Assembly: GCA_020466095.1 (NCBI GenBank)
Contig: CM035807.1
Location: 50,806,752 to 50,870,751 of the forward strand
From: Chlorops oryzae
Taxonomy: Eukaryota; Arthropoda; Insecta; Diptera; Chloropidae
Direction: 5' to 3'
Length of the DNA stretch: 64,000 nucleotides
Part shown: one piece after another, positions 11,905-22,277 of the stretch
Layout of the letters: each line of letters begins with the position of its first letter
How positions within the stretch are numbered: position 1 is the stretch's first letter
Position numbers and translations under genes: made by a program
The notes under the pieces: model-generated
Told to the model about the DNA's origin: nothing
Seen by the model: the letters and a program-made list of their open reading frames with translations, nothing else
Database searches by the model: none

Positions 11905-12213
11905 TTGTCTGTTCTTGTATGTTCTTGTCTTTTCTTGTCTGTCATTGTCTGTCATTGTCTGTTCTTTTCTGTTCTTGTCTGTTCTTGTCTGTTCTTGTCT
12001 GTTCTTGTCGGTTCTTGTATGTTCTTGTCTTTTCTTGTCTGTTCTTATCTGTTCTTGTCTGTTCTTGTCTGTTCTGGTCTTGTCTGTTCTTGTATGTTCT
12101 TGTCTGTTCTTGTCTGTTCTTGTCTGTTCTTGTCTGTTCTTGTCTGTTCTTGTCTGTTCTTGTCTGTTCTTGTCTGTTCTTGTCTGCTCTTGTCTGTTCT
12201 TGTCTGTTCTTGT
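11905..12213. repeat. 10-bp minisatellite (TGTTCTTGTC)n
   Basis: About 30 tandem copies of TGTTCTTGTC, with single-base variants such as TGTATGTTCT and TGTCATTGTC more frequent on the left. The array lies between the post-protease region of E and the LTR fragment of element D. All long ORFs here are products of the periodic repeat and should not be annotated. Confidence 0.95.
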
Positions 12214-12238
12214 GGTCTCAAAATAACATGCCATCGTA

Positions 12239-12505
12239 TGTAAGTGTGTCCTTAGTTATGATACTTCTGCGTACGTTAAAAATATAGACTTCACTTTAGT
12301 TGTTCTTGTTGGTGATCGGTGATCGTTGGCTTAGGTTGATTGCATAAGCGTTCTCGCTGTGTTATTCAAGCGCTTGTTGTTGTTGTTTTATCGACGGCTT
12401 TTTTTTAAGCCTGATGTGCACTTTGTTGTTTTGCTTTACTTTGGCGATCGTGTAGATGGAGGAAGCAAAATATGTTTGTGAGTCTAAGTAGGATCGCGAC
12501 TCACA
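12239..12505 (-). repeat. Partial LTR of Gypsy D (3' LTR)
   Basis: From TGTAAGTGTGTCC to GCGACTCACA this matches 41293-41307 plus 43784-44190, but it lacks roughly 150 bp in the middle and everything corresponding to 40714-41292. The truncated edge abuts the minisatellite side. Confidence 0.75.
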
Positions 12506-12696
12506 ATTTCCCCCCGCCCCCTCGGAAAAGTGGAGTGCTGTCATATATTGATGTACGGATCACCTTCAGATAAATAGCACTTATATGGATTCTAATGTTG
12601 CAAAATTTTTATATAAAGACGGCTGCTACGGTTGTTTATTTTAACGGCTGCTGCTGGGACTGGTATGCTGCACGTTAAATGATGTAAGGCCCTTAA
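12506..12696. other. 3' interior of Gypsy D
   Basis: Polypurine tract, then non-coding sequence with short repeats of the words CGGCTGCT and GGTTGT. These words recur at about 13350-13400 on the far side of the piggyBac MITE. Confidence 0.5.
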
Positions 12697-13196
12697 CCCT
12701 GCTACTACGTTAGAAAACAAATACACATGTTATGTTCGGGTCATATTTTGACCCCCCACATTTTTCTCTTGAGAAAATTCAAATTTGTACATTTAAAAAA
12801 TACTTTTAAGGCTTGTGATCAATGCAATATATCGTTGTTTGAGTGATTGTGTGTCGGTGTGACGGACAAACAGGTTTTTTGCAAGATATGCACTCAGTAA
12901 AGGTCTTTTTTTCCTTTTTAGACGGGCAAAATTTGCACCTTCGTTTAGTCACTGCTGTAAACGAAGTCCAGCTAAAAATGATAGAGGGTCATAAAATGAC
13001 CCGAACATGATATGCGTAAACACTTGCAATAAAAAAATTTCTAAGCCTAAGATGGTGATAAAACTAATTGAATTCAATATATTTCAACAATTGATGCACT
13101 GAGTAGTAAGAACTTTCAATTATATTCCACCAGTTAGAAATCCGGTAATGTTAAATACGATTTGGGTCATCAAAAGACCCTAACGTAGTAGCAGGG
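12697..13196. mobile_element. piggyBac-type MITE
   Basis: This 500-bp non-autonomous element has perfect 17-bp terminal inverted repeats (CCCTGCTACTACGTTAG) and TTAA duplications at 12693-12696 and 13197-13200, the piggyBac signature. Subterminal inverted copies of ATGTTCGGGTCATATTTTGA lie near 12733 and 12990. No coding potential is present. It sits inside element D. Confidence 0.9.
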
Positions 13197-13200
13197 TTAA

Positions 13201-13928
13201 AGTGCCAATTTTCAGAACCATTTGCCAGAGTTGTTGCATTAATGGCTGCATGCTATGATTGATGTGTTATGCGCTGACTGCCTTTAAGGCTGTTATATTG
13301 ACGTTGTATGCTTCATTGTACGCTAAGGCTGTGATGTTTCCAATAAATATATAAACGGCTGTTACGGTTGTGCATATAAACGGCTGCTGTTGCGGCTGGT
13401 GCACTACTAAAACTGTTATATTGCAGCCCCCTACCTTTTTTGAGAAAGAGTTGTTATCGAAATCATTGAAGAGATATTCGTAATTGTTGCCTTCCTGTTG
13501 TAATAGTTTTAGTTTATGCTGGTGACGTACTCGAAACCCGTTGAACTATGTCTATTGTATTTCTACACATTTTCCTGATTTTATAGTTGCTTATTTTTTC
13601 AAAAATTCATATATCTAAAACCTTAAAATATAATTTCAATGGAACTTTTTTCTTTCTTTTTTACAATTTCGTTTTGTGTTCTTTATCTTTCTTAATTAAC
13701 ATTTTATTTTTATCGGTTTTTAAAAGGTTTTTTAATAAAATTTGTTTTAAACGATCCCTTCCTTTCTCTTTGAGGAAAGTTGCAAATTTACTCTTTTTAA
13801 AATTTCTTTCTTCTATAAAATCTTGTATAAAATTTTTTATATTTATTTATAGTTTAATGAAAAGCTTCGATTTTATTAATTTTTCATTACATAAAAGTCG
13901 AACATTTCTAAAGTTAAGGTACATATAT
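13201..13928. other. Interior of Gypsy D, AT-rich
   Basis: Non-coding sequence that becomes strongly AT-rich after 13560. The ORF on the plus strand at 13587-13937 is low complexity and crosses into the LOA element, so it is not a gene. The sequence continues at 36176 after the LOA insertion. Confidence 0.5.
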
Positions 13929-14253
13929 GGGGGTTAAGGCTCATTGGCCATGTTCACACGTTGACGTGACTGACGAACCAGAGGGAGTCCACGACGCCCT
14001 AAGACCGACCATACGTGACGAAGAGTCACATCCTGCTCGAGGTGCCCCTGCGGGTCACACAAGCTTCCTGGGATAATGTCTTCTGTATTGCACAGTGGAC
14101 ATCTCCCTGGAAGCTTGTGTAACTGTGCTAAATATGGCGGATCTAGAGAGGAAAACTCGATAAAACCCGTAATCCTAAAGGTGTTAATCGTCACCGTGCC
14201 TACAGGATGGATGTTGCAACGTTACTGCCTCGCAAACGGCGTACTCCAGATAC

Positions 14254-14545
14254 ATGGCGACCTCTGGTTTTATTAAGCCTTCCCGGAGCATGAGGCTTGT
14301 GCAACAAATTTTTGGCGATTCCGAAGGGCAGCAATTGCCCACTGGAATCAATGAACAAATGGAGACTGCACCAATTCAAATGGAATCTATTCCAACAGGA
14401 GTGGAGCAATCTTCAGTAGGGGCTCAACCTAACCAAATGGATGTAGATCCTACCGGGCAGGTAGAGCGAAGACGAGGAAGACGCCTTGCTTGCTTCCCCG
14501 TCCAAAGACAGAACTGGCAAGATGCCGAAGCCTGACAAAGCTTGT
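14254..14545 (+). pseudogene. LOA ORF1, 5' part
   Basis: This is the N-terminal part of the LOA ORF1 protein, expected to bind element RNA. It opens with ATG at 14254 and reads a low-complexity Gln/Glu/Pro-rich segment. The annotated frame stops at 14535, but another frame running through MPKPDKACG continues exactly into ORF1 on the far side of the hAT (19308 onward). A frameshift before about 14500 therefore separates the start from the body. The hAT inserted at 14553 in its coding sequence. Confidence 0.65.
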
Positions 14546-14809
14546 GGGGCCGACAGGCCCGGATTTAGAAATGTGCCGCCCCTAGGCAGTTGCCAAAATT
14601 GCCGCCCCTCCCCTTTCCCGCCATCAAAATTTCTTTAATGGTAGAATTAGTTTGGTACGAATAGTTTTTTAATCAATAAAGTGCATTTTTCTAAGACAAA
14701 CTATTTTATTTCATTATAATCAGTAGCCTTATAATAATGAGGTATATAACTTGATGTCATTCAACAATACCATTATTTATGATATTATATTTTGTACAAA
14801 AACCACTGC

Positions 14810-17419
14810 TCATTGGCTCAAATTTTTACGTCTCGTTTTTTGAATGGCAAAGTCATTGATAATGTCATCACAATCTAGAGACATGAGCAAATCTGATTCT
14901 ATAGTTAACAAAGCAAGTGCATTTAGTCGTTCCGCAACCAGTTGAGATCTCAAATAGTTTTTTACTCGCCGCAGCACGGAAAATGATCGTTCAGCGCTAC
15001 AATTTGATACGGGTGTGCAAACAAGCATTCGGTACGCTATATCAACATTCGGAAAAACTGTGTAGAGCTCATTATTTCTTAATAATTTGAGCAGATCCAT
15101 AGGAGAATTTTTTCCCATGTTCTTTTTGGCGCAGTAACTTTTGAATAAAATCATTTCATTTGCGAACGATGCTTCGATGTCTTGATCGTAGAAATTTATC
15201 AACTGAGCTGATTTTTCACGAATTTCTTCTTTATTCAAACAATGCATATCTGTAATGACTGAAAATTTCTGATAAAGGACTCTATACGCTTTTTCTCTTT
15301 TTCGTAATTCCGATAAAATTTTGTCTAAAATGACGTTGAAGGTATTTATTCTAAAGTTTTCCCGACCAACAAGTTCAATTTCCCCATCCCTCGATTCATC
15401 GCATCTAAGTTTTCTTGTCTTTTTTCGCATAGTTGCCGTTTTGTATTCTTGGTTTTCGGAAACAGCGAGCGCTTTTTTTTCATAAGAATCAAAATCTTCA
15501 CGCGTATCACTAATCATTTCGTTCAAACCTTCAAAAAGTTCAATTACCTCATCGATCGTTGTATTGACATTTTGTAATTTTTTACTCACAGAATTTAGGG
15601 AAGATAAGAGAAAGCTCCACAACTGTTGCATAAACGCAGTTTCTAATAATTCAAGTTGTTGTCGAATACCAAAGGCTTCGTTTCGCGTCACACATTTTTC
15701 AGTGAGATCATTTTCTATTTCTTCTAAAGCTGAGATGACTTCTGGAAAATGATGTTCAAGAGCGTGAACGGCATCATCTCGAGCTGACCACCGTGTGGCT
15801 GACAGTGACTTCACAGTAATTATGCGTTGAGACTCGGAGTTTTCACAGTGTTTTATCAAGATTTCCCAGCGGTGGGTTGATGCAGAAAAAAAATTGTAAA
15901 CATTTTGGATCGTTGCAAAATACGTTACGGCCATTGGACAACTTTCGGCCGCATGTTTTCCAACTAAATTCAAAGAATGAGCCGCACAAGGTGTATAATC
16001 GGCGTATTTGTTGATTTCTTTGATTCTCGCTTGAAGCCCTGTGTACGGCCCAGACATGTTTGCAGCAGTATCATACGCTTGTCCTCGACAATCGTTGATG
16101 TTGATGCTAAGGGTTTCGTACGTTGACAAAATAGCATTTTCAAGATTCTTAGCTTTGTGTCCTGGATTTTCGATGAATTGAAGGAAACGCTCCACAGGTA
16201 CTCCATCTTCTTTCACATATCTTATGATCAATGACAGCTGATCCACATGAGAAATATCAGGAGAAGAGTCGACAATCATCGAGTAATATTTGGCTAACTT
16301 GATTTCTTTGACGATTTTGTCTAGGACTTTTTTCCCCAGAAGCTCGATGAACTCATTGCAAATCGTTTTTGATAAATAATTTGTTCTGCCGCTACCTTTA
16401 TTCCCAAATCTGGTAATGTGTTCAGCAATGAATGGATCGAACTGAGCAATCAATTCTAGTAGCATCATGTAGTTGCCATTATGTTGTGAACCGAATTTTT
16501 CGTCGTCACCTCTGAATGGAAGTCCCCGAGAGGCCAAACTTTTTATTACAGCAACGACTCTTCTTAAAACGTTTCTCCAGTAAGAAATTTCTTGCTCATA
16601 TAAAAGTGTGATGTTTGCATCGATTCTTCCTTGTATCTTGGCTCTGTCCTTGAATTGAATACTGCAATCATGATGAGCGTTAGAATTTTCGTGATGTGTG
16701 ATGCGATGTCCAACATTCTTCCAGTCGTTGAACCCATCGTTGGCAAAAGACGATTTATCCCCAAATAAAAGGCATGGAACGCAATAAATTCTGCCTTTGC
16801 TAACGGAGTAGGCAAGCCATGGTCGGAGAGTTTTTTCGCCGTTTAATAGTGTTCGATAAAAAAAGAAGCTGCAAAGTAGCGCATGCAGTCATTATATATC
16901 CTTTTTGAATCAGAAAAATCAGCATTGATATTCTGATCGAAACCGTTCCGAGTTATTTGATCACGAAGTTCATCATTGATAATCCATGTTCCCGGATCAG
17001 TTAGATCATTTATTGGTAATTCTTCGCAAGGAATATTGGCCGCGTTCTCAGTAGGTGAAATATCTCTGTCATCTGTCATTTCATGTTCTTTCATTTCTGT
17101 GTGCGATTCGAACATGGAATCAGAGTGATTTTCATGCTGACAAATGGAATCTGCAAAAATAAAAAGAAAGAGTATTTTTAGCGAAAAGTGACAAAGTTTT
17201 CGATAGTGTGGTGAAAGAACTGAATAAATAAATGACAACAATACCTTCTAGGTAATCGTAAGCTTCGAAAACTTCTTCTTCAACTTGTTCGGAATTCGTT
17301 TTTTTGAAAAACGTATTTAACTTCGGAGTTTTTGCTAAGACTTCTTCATTTTTCTTCGATTTTTCTGCCGCCCGTTTGCGGTACTCAGCCCCGCTGAACC
17401 TTTTACGGTTGTCACTCAT
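14810..17419 (-). pseudogene. hAT transposase (ZMYM-like, TTF zinc finger and dimerisation domain)
   Basis: This enzyme excises and inserts the hAT by cut-and-paste. On the minus strand, exon 1 starts at ATG 17419 and ends at 17245. A 94-nt intron (17244-17151, GTATTG...TTTTTGCAG) is followed by exon 2 from 17150, and the frame is kept across the junction. A TTF-type zinc finger region lies at about 16830-16680 (YCVPCLLF, WKNVGHRITHH). The DUF4371/RNase H-like core follows (HVDQLSLIIRYV near 16230, CAAHSLNLVGKHA near 15970), and the C-terminal hAT dimerisation motif (NCSAERSFSVLRRVKNYLRS) lies near 14970. One frameshift near the T-run at 16859-16865 is the only clear lesion, so a sequencing error or a very recent mutation is possible. 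Confidence 0.85.
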
Positions 17420-17516
17420 GACAAAACGCAGCGTTGAATAAAGTCGTATATCCAAACTTCTAGGAACAAAACTAAGGTTAATTTTGGCTGCAAGTGTAAA
17501 TTGTACTACGATGGTT

Positions 17517-18210
17517 AACCCTCTAATGCATAATTTTTTGTTTTTAACGGTAATTTTTTTGTAGAGTAATTTTGGGTCGAAACGAAAAAATTTCTTATCC
17601 GTTTTGAATTCGGTGGTGTAGTTTCGGAGAAATCGGTGAAAATATCAAACCCGCCAAAAGGCGGACCTATGCATTCTCATCAAAAATTTTAAGTGCTTGC
17701 ACTTTTGTTTGTTAGAAATGGAAAACCATTTTTTATTGAATATGAGCAGAAGAAAGGCTAACAATTGTTATGAAATAAAAAAAACATTTATTTTTGGATG
17801 AATTACAAAGATTAACTTTACATTTCGTACAGAATGCATGAGTTTCAGAGTTGCAACCAGGCAATTTACACTCTGTTTTTCCAGATCGCTCTAAGAACTC
17901 ACACCAATGACCGATCTGGTCATAACGAATATCACAAGCTGAGAAATAGCTTCGCTTCGAATTTGATGGAGCTTGAACTGGAGATGCTGAATGAGATAGT
18001 GGTCGCCCGCGTCCACGCGGTTGAATAGAACCAATCATGCAGAGAGTTTCAGCCACTTCAGAACGAAAGTTAGGCAATTCGCGACATGATTCTTAAAACG
18101 AAGTAAGAAGTCAAAATCATTAGACACAGAAAACGTGAATCTCTTTGCACCTCAGAAGAGAAAAAATTTTTCCTGGAATGCATGACTCCGCCTTTTGGCG
18201 GGTTGCAGTT
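17517..18210 (-). pseudogene. piggyBac 3'-end relic inside the hAT
   Basis: TTAACCCTCTAATGC at 17516-17530 has the form of a piggyBac end with its TTAA target. The minus-strand ORF 18077-17733 carries the C-terminal cysteine-rich domain of piggyBac transposases (DIRYDQIGHW, then CKLPGC...AFCTKCKVNLC). Inverted CCGCCAAAAGGCGG palindromes occur at about 17653-17667 and 18188-18202. The rest of the transposase and the other end are missing. The same end sequence (GCATTAGAGGGTT) appears at 48601 beside another piggyBac copy. Confidence 0.7.
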
Positions 18211-19293
18211 CCATGCTCTTTTATTATATTTCTTTTATTATTTTTGCTTACAATTCCTTTCTAGAAGAAAGAGAATAAAAATTCTAACTTTCCAGTATTT
18301 TTTTTAGTTCGCGATTGTCACAATTTATGCTTTTTTTTCACAATTGAAAATCTCGTACTTACAAAAAACAATTTTTACGTCCGAATTCGCTGAACTTTGC
18401 CTTTGAAATGACGCAGCTTAAAAACGAAATGTGCTAGAGCCATATGGTGAAAAGCAAAAACAAAGCGCAAAGTCTGTTTGACAGTTTGAAAAAAGCGCGG
18501 TTAAAATCAGATGTTTTCTTATAACTTCTTTGTTTTCCAACCGATTTGGAAGAAATTTGGTTTTCTAATAACGTTAAATATATGTTTATCATTTTTAGTT
18601 ACCGAAAAAAATTAAAAAAAATTTTTTTTTACTTAAAAGTTAAAATAAAATTTTGAAAATTCAAAAAACCCAAAAAAGTCAACTTTTTTCAAGTTTAAAT
18701 GCCTATAGCTCAAAAACTAAGAAACCGATTGTAACAAATGATATATCGTTGCAAAGGGGAAAGTTTTCTGCTTCATGCTGATAAAATTTTATTTTATTTA
18801 GACAAGCCGTTTTGGAGTTATTTGGCAAAATTTCATTAAGTAACCAAAAAACACGTTTTTTGCCCATATCTCAAAAACTATTCTTTGGAAAAAAAACGGA
18901 TGCCATTTTCGTGATCAGCGACCCCAATTTAGTCTAAAAACCATCATTTCGTCTCTGCTCTTTTTTTTTGTAAACTAGTGTAATCATCAACCACCAATGT
19001 TCAAAAATAATCACAAAAGAGGTTACATTTCTTTTCACAACGCACTGTAGGAGAAATAACATGATTTTCGATATATAAATCTATCGAATATTCGATACTA
19101 AGTCAGTATCGAGACTTGTATTGTATAAATCGATTTTTTCTCGATTTAGGCATTGATGATGTTGGTACGCGTGCCAACAAACCAGGCGGGAAATTCGATT
19201 CCCACGAATTAAACAAATTTTCGAAGTTTCCGCAAAAATTTGCCGCCCCTCAGATCTTGCCGCTCTAGGCGACTGCCTACAATGCCTGCATGG
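18211..19293. other. hAT 5' interior, non-coding
   Basis: AT-rich sequence with words such as CTCAAAAACTA repeated near 18708 and 18871, and an ATCGATATTCGAT-rich patch near 19070-19140. No coding region, and it probably includes the transposase promoter side of the element. Confidence 0.5.
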
Positions 19294-19307
19294 TAAATCC
19301 GGGCCTG

Positions 19308-20432
19308 GGGGCCGAGCGCAGACGGCAAAAGTTCTACGTCTCTAAAGGACTGTGCCTTGACGAAGCCAAAAGGCTGGCTAAGCTGCCAATGGCTGAGGGA
19401 AAGAAAGAGATGGCACTGTCTCTACAAGCGGCGAAGAAAAGGGACCGATCTGAGGGCTCATTCACTACGCCACCACAGAACACCCCCAAGAGGCAGATGG
19501 GACCGCCCGACGTGAGGTCCGAAGCTGGAAAGCACCCGGGAACACTAGTTGCACCAGCAAAGGAGCCCAAAGCCTCTAAGGTGGTGAAGTCGGCTAGCGC
19601 AGCGGGCATCAGGATGGGGATTATGCCGTCGGACTATCCCCATACCACCTGGTCCACGCAGCAGCTCTCCCAAGTACAGGGAGCCATCCTGGACAGAGTG
19701 CGTCAATTGAAATCGGGCTCAATGAAGCCCTCCTTCAATGGATGTGCTTTCAGACCAGGATGGTTGTCTGTAATCTGTTCGGGTCCTGAGACGGCAAACT
19801 GGCTTAAGGTCAACCTAGGAGCCTTATCGCCGTGGAAGGACGCCAAACTCAAACTTGTGGAGGAGAAGGACATCCCTCGTCCACAAATATTTATAGGATA
19901 TTTCCTAGAGAGGCAGACAACCTCCAACGAAGATATCCTATCTTTAGTCCAAGGCCAAAACACCGGCCTAAGGGTCGCAGACTGGCGGGTGCTCAACAGG
20001 GCGCACAAAGGTGCCTCAATAGAGCTAACGCTGTCAATGGACCCTATCTCAGCCAAAAACCTGACTGAGATGGACTACAAGATAAACTACGGCTTTGGCA
20101 GGGCGAAGATTCACCCGAAAACCAAGGCCGTAGCAAGCGGTGGTGATGCTGTCCCAAAGGCATCCGAAGAGCGACCTAGTTGCTCACGGGAAGCCCAGAG
20201 CTCGGGAACAAATACAGCTCCAGCATCACAGGAGAGCGCAGGACGTAACCGTCCCCCTCCAACATTCACCCCATCTTCACCGGCTCCCATCGCCAAGCCC
20301 TTTCTACGCCCACCTGTGAACCCATACCCAGGGCGTAGAGGGCAAGGGCGAGGTAGGACACAGGAAGAAAGAGTGATGGCATCCGGTAGGAGCAAGAAGG
20401 TCGCTAAACGCGCCTTCAAGGTCACGGAGTGA
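19308..20432 (+). pseudogene. LOA ORF1, main part (DUF4780-like)
   Basis: This is the body of the LOA ORF1 protein. The frame starts inside the hAT end, so the real coding part begins at about 19308. It runs from GAERRRQKFYVSKG through a conserved region of about 170 residues (YPHTTWSTQQLSQVQ, FRPGWLSVICSGPETANWL, DWRVLNRAHKG) that resembles DUF4780 proteins of insect elements. A Pro/Ser-rich linker and a basic C-terminus follow. No zinc knuckle was seen. The stop codon TGA (20430-20432) is followed two bases later by the ORF2 ATG, which suggests termination-reinitiation. Confidence 0.75.
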
Positions 20433-20434
20433 CC

Positions 20435-22275
20435 ATGCTCCCAAGAAAAATCAAGGCCATACAAGTGAACCTCCACCATGCAAAGGCGTCCTCGGATGTC
20501 CTAAGCAGGAGGTTCACAAAAGAGGGACTGGACATAGCACTTGTCCAGGAACCCTGGGTTCACGGTGGGACCGTCAAAGGCCTCAACCTTCGCGATGGTA
20601 AGTTAATACTTGCCAAAAATCACTGCAGACCTAGAACTGCAATCATCATAAGGAACAAAATTAACTTTCTTCTCATTTCAGAGCTTTTTTCACAGGATCT
20701 GGTGGCAGTAATTGCAAAGATCCCTACGCTCAGGGGAGAACAAGAGGTGGTGCTAGCGTCGGCCTACCTTCCTGGAGACAGCGATCTAATACCCACAAGG
20801 GAACTATTGACCCTAGAGGAGTACTGCAGAAGGAGGAACCTCAAATGGCTAGTCGGTTGTGATGCAAATGCCCATCACACGACATGGGGTAGCACCGACA
20901 TCAATTTAAGGGGTGAGTCATTATTAGAATATATTATTAGTAAAAACATAAATATTCTAATCCGGGGTAGCGAGCCGACATTTGTTAATGTCACAAGGGG
21001 AGAGGTCCTTGACTTAACTCTCTCCAGTCATAACTTGTTGTCTGTTATCTCAAACTGGCACGTCTCAAAAGAAGTCTCTATGTCAGATCATAAACATATT
21101 ATGTTCGACATAGATGCTCCTACAGAGGAGTTCCAAGTTTACCGTAACCCAAAGAAAACCAATTGGGAAAATTTCCGCTTCTGTGTAGAACAGAAGATAA
21201 ACTGCTCAGATAGTGCGATTAATTCGACCTATGAGCTTGAGACAGAAGCTAAACTTCTGCAGAGTAGTCTCAAACAAGCGTTCGAGAAGAGCTGCCCGCA
21301 GAAAGCCAAAAAGGCGCAAAGGGACGTCCCCTGGTGGAACAAAACACTTGAGAAGCTCAGGTGTAGCACCAGGAAGCTCTTCAATAGGGCAAAGCGAACA
21401 GGCGACTGGACCGCCTATAAGGCAGCCCTTACAGAATACAATAAAGAATTGAGAAAATCCAGAAGGGCCACATGGAGGGAACACTGCAGCAGAGTGTCAA
21501 ATCTCCCTGATATGTATCGCCTCCAAAAGGCTCTTGCGATGGGTCACTCAAACGGCCTCGGTACCCTCAGGAGGCCAGATGGTAGTTTTACGTCAACGAT
21601 CCGTGAGACAGGAAGACTCTTGTTGAAAACTCACTTCCCTGGCTGCGTTCCTGCGTTTGAACGTCCTTGCCAAACAGCTGGCATAACAAATGCAGCAAAT
21701 GGTAGAGCCAGAAGTCTTGCGGGGAAAATTATTATCTCCCATACGGTACAGTGGGCAATTTCAACTTTCAGCCCATATAAATCGCCGGGCCCGGACGGCA
21801 TCCGCCCATGCCTGCTTCAGCAGGGTAATGGGCTTATTACAACTCCACTGGTGAGAATATTTAAAGCCAGCTTATTAATGGCTCATATTCCATCAAACTG
21901 GAACGAGGTGAATGTAGTGTTCATTCCCAAACTGGGGAAAACAAATGAACACAGTCCTAAGGCCTTCAGGCCTATAAGCCTCAGTTCCTTTTTCATTAAA
22001 ACAATGGAAAAACTCATTGATCAGTACATAAGACGAGACTGTCTGAAGTACCAACCACTGAACAAACAACAATTTGCCTACCAACCTGGTAAATCAACTG
22101 TGACTGCCATACACAGCCTCACTACTATAATAGAAAAGGCTATACTGGCAAAGCAAATAGCCCTCTGTGCATTTATAGACATCTCGGGGGCTTTCGATAA
22201 CACCTCTTTCGAAGCTATCGAAACAGCCATGTACCAAAAAACTATCCCACCCCTAATAGCTAATTGGATACTAAA
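20435..22275 (+). pseudogene. LOA ORF2: endonuclease and first half of RT
   Basis: This is the first part of the LOA polyprotein that nicks the target and reverse-transcribes the RNA. The first ATG is at 20435 in TGACCATG. The apurinic-like endonuclease spans about 20450-21110, with VNLHHAK, LVQEPW, GCDANAHHTTWGS and the SDHKHI histidine motif. RT begins near 21740 (SPGPDGI, KAFRPISLSS) and reaches the first catalytic Asp block CAFIDISGAFDN near 22165. The mariner inserted at 22278 within the RT. This portion is uninterrupted. Confidence 0.85.
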
Positions 22276-22277
22276 TA

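Larger units (their letters stand above)
14554..19307 (-). mobile_element. hAT DNA transposon, nearly intact
   Basis: This 4,754-bp element has 14-bp terminal inverted repeats (CAGGCCCGGATTTA / TAAATCCGGGCCTG) and a perfect 8-bp TSD GGGGCCGA (14546-14553 and 19308-19315). The interior next to each end is also related: TGCCGCCCCTAGGCAG near 14573 and TGCCGCTCTAGGCGACTGCC near 19257. It encodes a minus-strand transposase at 17419-14810 and carries a piggyBac relic upstream of that gene. It inserted into LOA ORF1. Confidence 0.95.

Noticed and set aside
11839..12287. Several long ORFs on both strands
   Set aside because: They are produced by the 10-bp minisatellite, which is open in several frames; no real protein.
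13587..13937. 116-codon plus ORF rich in Phe/Leu
   Set aside because: Low-complexity AT-rich reading that crosses the D-LOA junction.
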